64,000 bases of DNA from JAAYDI01 sp052034005 (GTDB lineage: Bacteria > Planctomycetota > Planctomycetia > Pirellulales > Pirellulaceae): assembly GCA_052034005.1 (NCBI GenBank), contig JBPOJB010000009.1, positions 62,001 through 126,000 on the forward strand. Reading direction: 5' to 3'. Made by a program: the position numbers and the translations under genes. The notes below the pieces were generated by a model that did no database searches, had not been told where the DNA came from, and saw only the letters and a program-made list of their open reading frames with translations. Shown here one piece after another: positions 53,768 through 62,585 of the stretch. Position 1 is the stretch's first letter; each line of letters opens with the position of its first letter.

Positions 53768-55426
53768 TCATTTCTCGAAGTCGCTGGGGTTCACCCAATT
53801 GGCTTCCAGTTTCTCGCCGCGCCGGAACCGCTCATAGAAGTTGCGCTGGGCCGGCTGAGCGTACGGATACTCGTCGAACAGGTGCCCCTGGCCCTGCATG
53901 CGCGGGTCGCCCTGGTCCCGGAGCGCTTGAAACAACTGTTCGCGCAGGGCGTCCTGGAGCTGTCTGTGCTGAGGGTCCTGGGCCAGGTTCGTCAGGCAGT
54001 CGGGGTCGCGCTGCAGGTCGTACAGCTCTTCCTCCACGCGCTTGCCGAAGGAGAGTTCCCAGAACGTCGCGGTGGCGCCGCTGCGGCGCAGGTCGAGGAT
54101 CTGGGTCTTGGTCGGGCTGCCGTCACAGTTGAGGTAGCCGGTCTCCGGGTCACCGGCCGGCCACCGAGCGGTCTCGAAGTTGTGCAGGTACAGCATCTCG
54201 TTCCGGATAATGCCGCGAATCGGGTAGCCCCAGTCGTGCGGGCGCCCGACATCGTGCCGCTCCTTGCCGATCACGACATGGTCGCGCGCCGGATTGACCT
54301 GTCCCGCGCGGTCTGAGCGGAAGATCTCCACCAGGCTGCGGCCTGCCGCCGGTGCGAGGCCGGTGGCGTCCCAGTCCAGGCCCGCCAGTTCGACCACGGT
54401 CGGCGCCAGATCGACGAAGCTCACGTAGTCATCGATCGTCCGGCCGGGAGCGGCGATGCCCCGCTTCCACATGATGGCCAGTGGCAGGTGATTGGATCGA
54501 TCGTACGCCTGCCCTTTGACGCGCGGGAACGGCATGCCGTTGTCCGCGGTGACGACGATCAGGGTGTTGTCCAACTGACCGCACTCCTCCAGCAATTGCA
54601 GCATGCGCGCCAGGTGCTGGTCGAAGTACTCCAGTTCAAACGCATAGTCGAGTAGATCGTTGCGCACGACCTCGGTGTCGGGCCAGTAGCCCGGCACATG
54701 GTCGATGTTTGCCGGCGACTTGTGGCCCAGGCCGGCGCCGCTGCCGTACTGGTAGGCCCGGTGCGGCTCGAAGCTGCCGTACCAGAAGCACCAGGGCATG
54801 CCCGCCGGCACGGCGGCCAGGAAGTCGGCGAAATTCCCCGCGTAGTCATTGCCCGCGATCCCGCTGGTCGGCGGCTCGACGGTCCGCCGGTTGAACGGTC
54901 GGCCCGCCATGTGACGCGGTCTTCCTTGCGCGTCCTCGGCCACCCCCGGCGCCCAGCCTTTGGCGGTCATCCCCACGAAGTAGCCGTGTTGCGACAGGAT
55001 CTCCGGGTAGGTCGGAAACTCGGGCGGGAAGTAAGGCACATGGTTGCAGGCCGCCTGGAGCTGCCACGAGTTACGGCCGGTCAACAGGCAGGCGCGCGAC
55101 GGGGCGCACTTGGCGTTCGGCGTGTACGCGCGCGTGAACAACAGCCCGTCCCGCGCCACACGGTCGAACGCCGGTGTCCGGACCCAACGGCAGCCGTACG
55201 CGCTCATGTACAGGTGGGACGCGTCATCCGCGATCGCGATCAGCACATTCGGCCGCTCGCCGCCGGCTGCGCTGAGAGTGGCGAACAACCCTATGAGGAG
55301 CGGCGCTACGGCGCACCAGGGCCCGTGCCGACGCACGGCCGATCGGCGGACTGCACGCCGCCGGTTGTGTCCGGCACTGCTTTGAGCTGCTCGATGATCA
55401 AGCCGGGAGTGGTGTCGCCACGACAT
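53768..55426 (-). CDS. Cys-type sulfatase (heparan N-sulfatase-like)
   Basis: A 552-residue exported sulfatase. The active-site signature CAPSRACLLTGR contains the Cys converted to formylglycine. Metal-binding residues appear in PNVLIAIADD near the N-terminus and VVTADNGMPFPRVKG in the middle. The arrangement (YGCRWVRTPAFDRVARDG; NSWQLQAACNHVPYFPPEF) most resembles N-sulfoglucosamine sulfohydrolase-type proteins. The start is uncertain: ATG 55426 leaves an Arg-rich lead before the hydrophobic segment, whereas GTG 55336 would give a textbook signal peptide (MRRHGPWCAVAPLLIGLFATLSAAG). It needs a formylglycine-generating enzyme from elsewhere. Confidence 0.9.
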   Translation of the reverse strand: MSWRHHSRLDHRAAQSSAGHNRRRAVRRSAVRRHGPWCAVAPLLIGLFATLSAAGGERPNVLIAIADDASHLYMSAYGCRWVRTPAFDRVARDGLLFTRAYTPNAKCAPSRACLLTGRNSWQLQAACNHVPYFPPEFPTYPEILSQHGYFVGMTAKGWAPGVAEDAQGRPRHMAGRPFNRRTVEPPTSGIAGNDYAGNFADFLAAVPAGMPWCFWYGSFEPHRAYQYGSGAGLGHKSPANIDHVPGYWPDTEVVRNDLLDYAFELEYFDQHLARMLQLLEECGQLDNTLIVVTADNGMPFPRVKGQAYDRSNHLPLAIMWKRGIAAPGRTIDDYVSFVDLAPTVVELAGLDWDATGLAPAAGRSLVEIFRSDRAGQVNPARDHVVIGKERHDVGRPHDWGYPIRGIIRNEMLYLHNFETARWPAGDPETGYLNCDGSPTKTQILDLRRSGATATFWELSFGKRVEEELYDLQRDPDCLTNLAQDPQHRQLQDALREQLFQALRDQGDPRMQGQGHLFDEYPYAQPAQRNFYERFRRGEKLEANWVNPSDFEK

Positions 55427-55654
55427 AGTTGCGCGCCGACGCGTCGCGTCGGTTACGAATCTCCGGGTCGCCGCACCGGAACGATCCTGCACCGGATCGG
55501 GCGCATCGTATCACCGCCTCCCGGCGGGTACAAGCGTGATTCCCGTCATCAGTGGGTAGCGATCCGGCAGTTGGTGGGGCGTTGTTCGAGCGTGGCATCC
55601 GGCTATGCTGGGCGGAAACGTCCCTTTCCGGCTGAGTTGATGGAGATGACGACG

Positions 55655-56560
55655 ATGACTTACGCGAAACGCGTTTCCCGCCGTGAACTGTTGAGGGTTT
55701 CGTTCGGCGCCGGTGTGGCCACGCTGTTGCTGCACGGGCGGCTGAGGTCGGCGGAGGCGCCGGTCGATCCGAACCGTTTCGTGTTGCTCTCGGACACGCA
55801 CATCAGCAGCGATAAGACGGCTGTCCGGCACGAGACCAATTCGTATGACAACTTCGTGCTGGCGCGCGAGCAGTACCTGGCTCTCGACCCGCGCCCGGCC
55901 GGCTTGATCCTGGCCGGCGACTGCGTGTTCTTGCAGGGCGAGAAAGGGGACTACGAGCGGCTAAGGGAGTTGGTGGCGCCGATCACACTCCCGCTCACCT
56001 TCGCGATGGGCAACCACGATCGCCGGGAGAATTTCTGGAGCGTCTTTCCCGAGCAGCAGGCCAACCCGTCACCGGTGCCGGGCCGACACGTGACGGTGAT
56101 CGAGGCGCCGCATGCCGACTGGTTCGTCCTGGACTCGTTGGACAGGACCAATTCGACGCCGGGCCGGCTGGGTGAAGCGCAACTGCAGTGGCTGGCCGCC
56201 GAACTGGATCGACGTCCGGACAAGCCGGCGCTGATCGTGCTGCACCATTACCCGCTGATCAAAGTCGACGCGGCATCACTCCGCAGCGCGCTGATTGACA
56301 CGCCTGGTTTCTACGAGGTGATCCTGCCGAGAAAGCGGGTCAAGGCGTACATCTACGGCCACAGTCACCAGTGGAACGTGTCGAAGATCGACGATCTGCA
56401 TCTGGTGAACCTTCCGGCACTGGCGTGGGTGTTTGATGCGGCGAAACCCCAGGGCTGGGTCGATGCCCAACTCAAGCCGGACGGCCTCTGTCTAACGCTG
56501 CACTGTCTGAATCCTGCGCACGAAGCGCACGGGCAACGACACGAACTGACGTGGCGTTAG
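55655..56560 (+). CDS. Tat-exported calcineurin-like phosphoesterase
   Basis: A 301-residue protein with a twin-arginine signal (VSRRELLRVSFGAG). Metallophosphoesterase motifs follow: LLSDTHIS (about residue 50), ILAGDCVF, MGNHDRRENFW, VLHHYPLI and YGHSHQWN. It belongs to the 3',5'-cyclic-AMP-phosphodiesterase/acid-phosphatase-like group; the substrate is not known. ATG 55655 was chosen for the GGAG 9 nt upstream; ATGs at 55640 and 55646 are possible. It runs directly into a PHP-domain remnant. Confidence 0.85.
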   Translation: MTYAKRVSRRELLRVSFGAGVATLLLHGRLRSAEAPVDPNRFVLLSDTHISSDKTAVRHETNSYDNFVLAREQYLALDPRPAGLILAGDCVFLQGEKGDYERLRELVAPITLPLTFAMGNHDRRENFWSVFPEQQANPSPVPGRHVTVIEAPHADWFVLDSLDRTNSTPGRLGEAQLQWLAAELDRRPDKPALIVLHHYPLIKVDAASLRSALIDTPGFYEVILPRKRVKAYIYGHSHQWNVSKIDDLHLVNLPALAWVFDAAKPQGWVDAQLKPDGLCLTLHCLNPAHEAHGQRHELTWR

Positions 56561-57133
56561 GTGGGGCCGAGCATTTCTCCCTCGTTTTCTTTCAGTGAGG
56601 GCCAGCAATTATGGATCGCAGAGACGATGACGGAGGTCACCGGCTACATCGCCATGGAGGTCTTCAACGCGGTGTGCCACCTGCGCTGGAACAAGGGGCA
56701 TGGGTCCGTGCACTGGGACCAGCTGCTCAATAAGGGTCGGATCATACCGGCGGTCGCCAGCGACGACGTGCACGCCACGGCGGAGATCAACCGGGCGTGG
56801 ACGATGGTCAAGGCCCCGACGCTGGATGTGGCGGCCATCCTGGGCGCGATCGAGCGCGGCTGCACGTACGCCTCTTGCGGGCCGGTGATCGAGGACTGTC
56901 GGATCGAGGGGGACACGATCCGCATCGCGACCAGCCCGGTCAAGCAGGTCACGTTCTACTACGACGGCGCGGCGGGCGGGCATGTCGTGCGGGCGGAAGC
57001 GGGTGGAACTCTGAGCGGCGCCCAGTGGACGTTCGGTGGGAATCGCCGCTACCCGTGGATCCGGATCGAAGTCGTGGACGCGGCCGGCAACGGCGCGTGG
57101 ACGAACCCGCTGGTGCCGGTAGACAACAGCTGA
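56561..57133 (+). pseudogene. N-terminally truncated PHP-domain protein remnant
   Basis: The frame begins with GTG right after the previous stop. From about residue 24 it reads TGYIAMEVFNAVCHL, KGHGSVHWDQLLNKG, PAVASDDVHATAEINRAWTMVKAP and YASCGPVIEDCRIEG, the C-terminal half of CehA/McbA-type PHP metallohydrolases. The N-terminal half with the first metal-binding histidines is absent, and the first 20 or so residues are unrelated. It is probably a deletion remnant. A short expressed protein of 190 residues is possible but would lack a complete metal site. Confidence 0.7.
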
Positions 57134-57146
57134 GTGCGCGGGATCG

Positions 57147-59543
57147 TCAGGGGAAGAGGAGCATGCCGGCCTCGTCAAGCCGCCAGGTCTCGGCACGCGT
57201 CCCCTCCCAACAGTGCCACTCAGCATATTGGCTGCAGAAGGCGCATACGTTGAAGGGTGTTCTGGTACCCGCCTGGGGCGTTATGCCGAGTGCGTCGAAG
57301 GGAATCGCCCAGTGGCCGCGCCAGCCTTTGGCGCCGCCGTCACGCCCGGGGATGGTTTCGGCGGAGAAGCGCACTGCGCGGCGCAGGGCGTCGCAAGCCT
57401 CGGCCGGTGCGCCGCCGTCCGGCGCGCTTTCCAGCGCGCCGCCGGCGTACCCGCGGAGGATGAAGACAGTCGGCAGGCCGTCCGGCGTCCGTCCGGCGAG
57501 CGCGATCTCGACGCCGTCGTCCTGCTGCCATGTTGCGCCGGTGGAGATGACGGCCGGTTCAAACATCGTTATGGTGACGGCCACATAGAGGCACTGATCG
57601 TCACAGCACAGCTTCATCAACGCCGGGGGGCCGCAGGCCGGCAGCCGGGAGATGTCGCGGTCGAGCTGGTAGATATCCCCGGGCCACTGCTCGGGCGTGA
57701 ACGCGCCTTCCAGCGGCGGAGGCGCGGCGGTTCGTACGGCCTTGGCTGACCCGGTTTTCCGGGCGGGCGTCGCCGTGGGCGGCATGGCGTCGTCGATCGT
57801 GAAAGCCTGGGGGGCCTCTGCCGACTCTGCGCCGCCGCGAAAGAGGATGTTACCTTCCCAACGACGGACGCCGTTGGGCTGGACGACTGAGATCCGGCCC
57901 GGCGCGAACATCGTATTACGTTCAAACGTGCAGGCCGACGACGATTGGAAGGAGAGGACCATATCCTGATCCGCCACGAACACGTTGTCGCGCAGCGTGA
58001 TATTGCGGGCGATGTGGTTGTGGATCGGCCGCGCGACGCTCACCGAGACGTTGCGCTCGACAATGCAGTCGTGGGCGCGTTCGTCCAGGTAATAGGCCGA
58101 CACGCCGAACCCTTGGCCGACCGGCGTGATGTCACGGACCATGTTCCCCCGCAGCGTGCAGTCCGCCAGGTTGCCGTAGATGGCCGCCCCGTCGTGCATT
58201 TCCAGCATGACGCGGTAGATGAGGTTCTGCTCAATCAGGTGGCCTGTGCCGCTGCCGATCAGGCCGCTGTAGGGCGCGTCGTGGATCTCGTTGCGGTCGA
58301 TCACCAGGTCCGTGCCGCCCAGCATGGTCGCGGCGGCGCTGGGATAGTAGACTCCCACGTGGTGGATGTGGTTGCCTGAGAACCGCGTGGCCGTCCCCAT
58401 TGCCCGGACACCGCACGCGCCGGTGTGGTGCACCTGGCAGCCGGCGATGCGGCAGTCGCGCAGCCTGCTGCCGACGATCCCCAGACCGCCGACGTTGGTG
58501 ATTTCCAGATCCTCGAGCGTGCACGCCCGGACGTTCGCCATATGGAGCGCGCCGTCCAGCCCGCCGGCGCCAAAACCAGCTGGCTTGAGCGGTGGCGTCG
58601 TGCACTGAAGGGACAAGCCGCGCAGCACGATCCGCTCGACCTTCGGGCCCGACTCGCCGGAGATCTGGATGATGCGTTCCAGTGTGGGAGCAATGACGGT
58701 GATGGTCGCCATGTCCTCGCCGGGCAACGGCCAGTAGACAACGCGCCCCCGCGTACGGTCCAGGTACCATTGTCCCGGCTGAGTCATGCCCTCACGCGTG
58801 TTCCAGATCACGTATTTCTTGATCCCCATGGCACCCGGCGGCCAGAGCGGTGGTGTGGAGAAGATCAAACACCCGCGCTGGCGATCGTTCCTGGCCACAC
58901 CCACCAGCGATTCGTCCCACATGTGATACAGCCGCACCTCGGCGTTTCGCACATCGAGGGTCGGCGGTATGTCCTGAGGGTCATAGGGCATGGTGGTCAG
59001 CTCTTCCTGTGTCGGCGGTCGTTCCCAGTAGCCGGCCACCGCCGGCAGGAGCGGCAGGTTCCAGGTGCCCTGGTTCAGGAGCGTCCCCGTTTCCGGGAAC
59101 CTGGCGCGCTGCGGCATCCGCCCATTGACGACCAGCGCGCGAAAGTCCCACTCGCCTTCCTGCACGCCCGGCAGTTCAGCGCACCAGAACATGTCCCCAT
59201 CGCGTTGCCAGCCGGTCACGCGGCGCCCGCCGTAGAGCACGGCACTGCCGCCCGGTTCGGCTTCGATCACCAGGCCGTCGTCGCGCCGATCCAACTCGAG
59301 GGGGGCGGCGAGGAAGTACTCGCCGGGCAGCACCACGATCCGGTGCGGACCTCCCGCGGCGTTCCGCGCGGCGTCGCGCGCGGCTGCAAGCGTCAGGAGC
59401 GGCGACTCACGCGTGCCCCGCTGGTCGTCACGCCCGCCGGGTGCCACGTAGAACTCGGCCGCGCGCGCCGGCCCGGCGGCCAAGCCGATCAAGATCGCAG
59501 TCAACAGCATATGGGCCTGTCTGATTGGGGCACGGTGGGTCAT
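57147..59543 (-). CDS. Secreted right-handed parallel beta-helix protein with C-terminal CBM9-like domain
   Basis: A 798-residue exported protein (signal MLLTAILIGLAAGPARA). AEFYVAPGGRDDQRGTRESPLLTLAAARDAAR is the typical opening of planctomycete parallel beta-helix proteins (quoted here in part). Right-handed helix rungs with N-x-I/V-x-x-V patterns span about 280-530 (LEDLEITNVGG, SGNHIHHVGV, DRNEIHDAPYSG, LRGNMVRDI). The last 180 residues (about 620-798; LCCDDQCLYVAVTI, WQQDDGVEIALAG) resemble a family-9-like carbohydrate-binding domain. It probably binds or cleaves a polysaccharide. It converges on the PHP remnant. Confidence 0.85.
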   Translation of the reverse strand: MTHRAPIRQAHMLLTAILIGLAAGPARAAEFYVAPGGRDDQRGTRESPLLTLAAARDAARNAAGGPHRIVVLPGEYFLAAPLELDRRDDGLVIEAEPGGSAVLYGGRRVTGWQRDGDMFWCAELPGVQEGEWDFRALVVNGRMPQRARFPETGTLLNQGTWNLPLLPAVAGYWERPPTQEELTTMPYDPQDIPPTLDVRNAEVRLYHMWDESLVGVARNDRQRGCLIFSTPPLWPPGAMGIKKYVIWNTREGMTQPGQWYLDRTRGRVVYWPLPGEDMATITVIAPTLERIIQISGESGPKVERIVLRGLSLQCTTPPLKPAGFGAGGLDGALHMANVRACTLEDLEITNVGGLGIVGSRLRDCRIAGCQVHHTGACGVRAMGTATRFSGNHIHHVGVYYPSAAATMLGGTDLVIDRNEIHDAPYSGLIGSGTGHLIEQNLIYRVMLEMHDGAAIYGNLADCTLRGNMVRDITPVGQGFGVSAYYLDERAHDCIVERNVSVSVARPIHNHIARNITLRDNVFVADQDMVLSFQSSSACTFERNTMFAPGRISVVQPNGVRRWEGNILFRGGAESAEAPQAFTIDDAMPPTATPARKTGSAKAVRTAAPPPLEGAFTPEQWPGDIYQLDRDISRLPACGPPALMKLCCDDQCLYVAVTITMFEPAVISTGATWQQDDGVEIALAGRTPDGLPTVFILRGYAGGALESAPDGGAPAEACDALRRAVRFSAETIPGRDGGAKGWRGHWAIPFDALGITPQAGTRTPFNVCAFCSQYAEWHCWEGTRAETWRLDEAGMLLFP

Positions 59544-59608
59544 CTCAAACGCTCCTTGATGCGCAGTCCATGATAAAACAGGATCCGACCCGGGGACACA
59601 GCCAGGTC

Positions 59609-59799
59609 CAGGTTACAGACACTCTGTTTTTTGGCTCTTCCGCCCGCGGCGAGAGAGGGCGAGGCGGGGTCGACACGCGGCTACCGCCGGCTGTGGGGCT
59701 CAGTACAGGTTGCAGACACTCTGCTTTTTGGCTCTTCCGCCCGCGGCAGCGGAGGCTGAGGCGGGGTCGATACGCGGCTACCGCCGACTGTGGGACGAA
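59609..59799. repeat. Two tandem copies of a 97-bp repeat
   Basis: Copy A starts at 59609 (CAGGTTACAGACACTCTG) and copy B at 59706 (CAGGTTGCAGACACTCTG). Both continue with a T-run, GGCTCTTCCGCCCGCGGC, then GAGGCGGGGTCGA, ACGCGGCTACCGCCG and CTGTGGG. They are highly similar over about 90 bp. They fill most of the 421-bp gap between the beta-helix gene and the transposase gene and begin about 165 bp from the transposase stop. Confidence 0.9.
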
Positions 59800-59964
59800 G
59801 AGACAGCGTCGTTCGCGCTGTGGGCGACCCGGAGAGTGAGGCCTGCGTGATGATCAAGCGGGCGTTAGAGCAGATCGGGCACTCAGTTGGGCCGGCTGCG
59901 CGCAGGATGAGCGCGGTGGAGATGAAATGCGGGTGACCGGGACAGGGCTGCGATCGCCAAACCG

Positions 59965-61017
59965 CTACGTGAACGCGCGACGGCAAGCCGCAATGCCTTT
60001 GAGATGCTGCAGCTCCATGCGCTCGGCGACCTCCGCCAGCGTCGCCGCCCGCCCCACGGCATGGCCGAACGTGGACTCATAGTCCGCCACCGTGTCGAGC
60101 CAGTGGTCCGGCTGGACTTCGAAGCGGTCCAGCACGGAGGCCAGGTCCACGGGAATCGTGTCCCGTTGGCCGCTCTTGAGCTGCACGGCGGTCCACTGCA
60201 GCAACTGCACGTAGTTGGGCAGCGTGATCGGCAGGAGCCCCAGGTCCGAGGCCCGCCGCCCGGTGCGAGACCCGTCGGCCAACGCCGTGTCCCCTTTACG
60301 CTCCGGCCGCAGCGTGAGTTCCCCCAGCCAGCCGTCCGCACGGTTCCCAGCGTGCTTCCGCTGGCCATGGGCCTGTAGCCGCTGGTAGATCGAGGTATGC
60401 GGTGAGCCCAGGGGATCATCCACCTCGCCCGCCCGATAGACATTTAGATCCACATAGATCCCGCAGAGCAGGATGCCGTTCAGGTCGGTGCACTCACGGC
60501 AGGAGAAGCGGCTCTCAAAGAAACACCCCTTGCACTCGTCCTCGTCGTTCGCCCGCCGCGCAATCCCCTCGCAGAGAGTCCCCATGAACCAGGAAATGCT
60601 GCTCAGACGACGACGCAGCTTGGCGACCAGCTTGGCGTCGCGTGCCAGTTCCTCAATACGCTTCTCATTCGGCACCGGCATGTCGTCGGTCAAGCACTTG
60701 GCCAGCCGGGTGACGGTGAGCCACCGGCGGACGACCTCTCGGGCACTCCAGCGCTTGGCCACCCGCGGCATCGTGCGCAACACCACATGCAGGTGGCTGC
60801 TCAGCTCCGCGCGGAACTCGATGTCGATGGCGAACAGACCGGCCAGTTGCTCTTCCCGGTCGATGATCCAGATTCGACGGTGGGAATAGTCCTTCTTGGT
60901 GAGCGGATCGATTCCACACAGAAAGGCACGCCGCACACAGCGGCTCCAGCAATGAAAGACAGCCTGACGCTGCTCGCCCAGCAGCTTGCGACGGGCATGG
61001 GCCACCATATCTGCCAT
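59965..61017 (-). CDS. IS200-like/REP-associated tyrosine transposase (Y1_Tnp)
   Basis: A 350-residue protein of the single-strand HUH transposase superfamily. The opening CWSRCVRRAFLCG is a clear Y1_Tnp/RAYT motif; the HUH pair is in ELSSHLHVVLRTMP (His-x-His, about residues 92-96); and LCGIYVDLNVYRAGEVDDP matches the family's C-terminal helix that carries or lies near the catalytic Tyr. The rest (about 220-350) is the longer C-terminal extension typical of planctomycete members. It looks intact. Unlike insertion sequences, it has no clear terminal ends, but repeats with a GCAGACACTCTG core lie on both sides, as expected for a RAYT acting on REP-like elements. Confidence 0.88.
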   Translation of the reverse strand: MADMVAHARRKLLGEQRQAVFHCWSRCVRRAFLCGIDPLTKKDYSHRRIWIIDREEQLAGLFAIDIEFRAELSSHLHVVLRTMPRVAKRWSAREVVRRWLTVTRLAKCLTDDMPVPNEKRIEELARDAKLVAKLRRRLSSISWFMGTLCEGIARRANDEDECKGCFFESRFSCRECTDLNGILLCGIYVDLNVYRAGEVDDPLGSPHTSIYQRLQAHGQRKHAGNRADGWLGELTLRPERKGDTALADGSRTGRRASDLGLLPITLPNYVQLLQWTAVQLKSGQRDTIPVDLASVLDRFEVQPDHWLDTVADYESTFGHAVGRAATLAEVAERMELQHLKGIAACRRAFT

Positions 61018-61239
61018 CCTAGCCTGGTCGCTCCGTGTCGCGGCCGAGCGCAGTCACCTGCGCGGCACGCGTCGGTCCAGGTCTGATGGCCCGCGTCTCG
61101 TGTCGCAATGCAACACTCCCATCGTAGCGCGCTTGGCCGCGAAGTCCAGTGCGTCATCCTCCCGGCCGACAGATGAAGCCCGGACACACATGCTAGCAGT
61201 ACCTGCTGAGAGCTGAGGCAACCAGCAGCCTCGCCGAAA

Positions 61240-61251
61240 CCAGAGTGTCTG
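61240..61251 (-). repeat. Inverted copy of the GCAGACACTCTG core
   Basis: CAGAGTGTCTGC on the plus strand is the exact reverse complement of the core in the repeats at 59.6 kb and 43.6 kb. It is followed (on the minus strand) by GGTTTCGGCG rather than a T-run. It lies 223 bp upstream of the transposase start, in the 268-bp gap to purM, which holds no gene. Confidence 0.55.
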
Positions 61252-61285
61252 CTTCTGACTCGGCTTGTGTCAGTCGTCTGGCGGT

Positions 61286-62350
61286 TCACTCGTCCCACAC
61301 GACGCCGCGCGGGCCCTCGACGACCGTGCCGATCTGCCAGCTGGCATGCTGCTGGTCGCCCAGCATGCGGCGGATCGCTTCGGCGTAGAAGCTGCTGACG
61401 ATCAGGACCAGGCCGATCCCCATGTTGAAGACACGGTACATCTCTTCGGTATCCACGTCTCCCAGTCGCTGGAGCCAGGGGAAGACGGGCGGAATCGGCC
61501 AGCTGTCTCGGCGGATGCGGATCTGCACCTGCGCGGGCACGATCCGCTCGATGTTCTCCAGCATCCCGCCGCCCGTGATGTGCGCGATGCCATGCACGAC
61601 GCTCTTGACCTTGTAGTGCCTCTGCACGCGCCGCACGGCGCGGGCGTAGACGCGTGTCGGGGCGAGCAATGCATCCCCCACGGTCGTGCCCAACTCGGGG
61701 ACCGTGTCCCCGACGCGCAGGCCGCTCATCTCAAACACGATCTTGCGGACCAGGCTGAATCCGTTGGAATGAAGGCCGCTGGAGCCGACCCCGAGGACGA
61801 TGTCGCCGGGGGTGATCGCCGAGCCGTCGATCAGGTGCTTCCGCTCGACCACGCCGACCGAGAACCCGGCCAGATCGTAGTCGCCCCGCGCGTACAGGTC
61901 GGGCATGATCGCCGTCTCGCCACCCAACAGGGCGCAGTCGGCCAGCAGGCAACCGTCGCTGATCCCCCGCACGATCTGTTCGAGCAGCTCCGGGTCGTCA
62001 TGGGACATCGCGACATAGTCGAGGAAGAACAGCGGCTCGGCCCCGCAGCAGATCACGTCGTTGACGCACATGGCCACCAGATCGATGCCGACCGAGTTGT
62101 GCACGCCGGCCAGGGACGCGACCTTCAGTTTCGTGCCCACGCCGTCGGTCCCGGAGACCAGGACGGGATCTTCGTAGCGGCGGGCAAACAGGCGGTTGCC
62201 GAAATCCAGCTGGAACAGGCCGGCGAATCCTCCGTCGAGCCGCATGACGCGCGGCGAGAAGGTGCGGTGCATCAGCGCCGGCAGGCGGGACATCGACTCG
62301 CGATAGATGTCCAGATCGACGCCCGCGCCCCTGTAAGTCGCTTTGGCCAT
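61286..62350 (-). CDS. purM: Phosphoribosylformylglycinamidine cyclo-ligase
   Basis: A 354-residue enzyme making aminoimidazole ribonucleotide (AIR) in purine synthesis. ATYRGAGVDLDIYRESM, LVSGTDGVGTKLKVA, GIDLVAMCVNDVICCGAEPLFFLDY and LLGGETAIMPD are the family signatures, with GLHSNGFSLVRKI and HITGGGMLENI in the C-terminal domain. The length is typical (345-355). It is cytoplasmic. It has its own well-formed promoter and is not in a pur operon here. Confidence 0.97.
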   Translation of the reverse strand: MAKATYRGAGVDLDIYRESMSRLPALMHRTFSPRVMRLDGGFAGLFQLDFGNRLFARRYEDPVLVSGTDGVGTKLKVASLAGVHNSVGIDLVAMCVNDVICCGAEPLFFLDYVAMSHDDPELLEQIVRGISDGCLLADCALLGGETAIMPDLYARGDYDLAGFSVGVVERKHLIDGSAITPGDIVLGVGSSGLHSNGFSLVRKIVFEMSGLRVGDTVPELGTTVGDALLAPTRVYARAVRRVQRHYKVKSVVHGIAHITGGGMLENIERIVPAQVQIRIRRDSWPIPPVFPWLQRLGDVDTEEMYRVFNMGIGLVLIVSSFYAEAIRRMLGDQQHASWQIGTVVEGPRGVVWDE

Positions 62351-62385
62351 TGAGCTTGCCTGTCTTGCCCGAAATGAAAGCTAGA

Positions 62386-62415
62386 ATTCTACGAGTCGTT
62401 CGTGGGGCTTGTCAA
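62386..62415 (-). promoter_or_regulatory. Sigma-70 promoter of purM
   Basis: On the minus strand, TTGACA (complement of 62410-62415), an 18-bp spacer, and TAGAAT (complement of 62386-62391), giving a start near 62379 and a leader of about 30 nt. TAGAATTCTA is a perfect palindrome overlapping the -10 and could also be an operator. No PurR-type box was identified. Confidence 0.6.
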
Positions 62416-62585
62416 CGCACGCGCCCGGGCCGCGAACCCGTTCACGCATGACGCGCCGTGGGCTCCATCGCCCGGCTTGCACGGGAGGTTCCGCGGTGAT
62501 GCATCAGGCTGACATAGTCGGCCAACGGCGAATCGTGTATCCTTTCGCCGACAGATGGCGGTTTGAACATGCTGGGAGGAATGGA

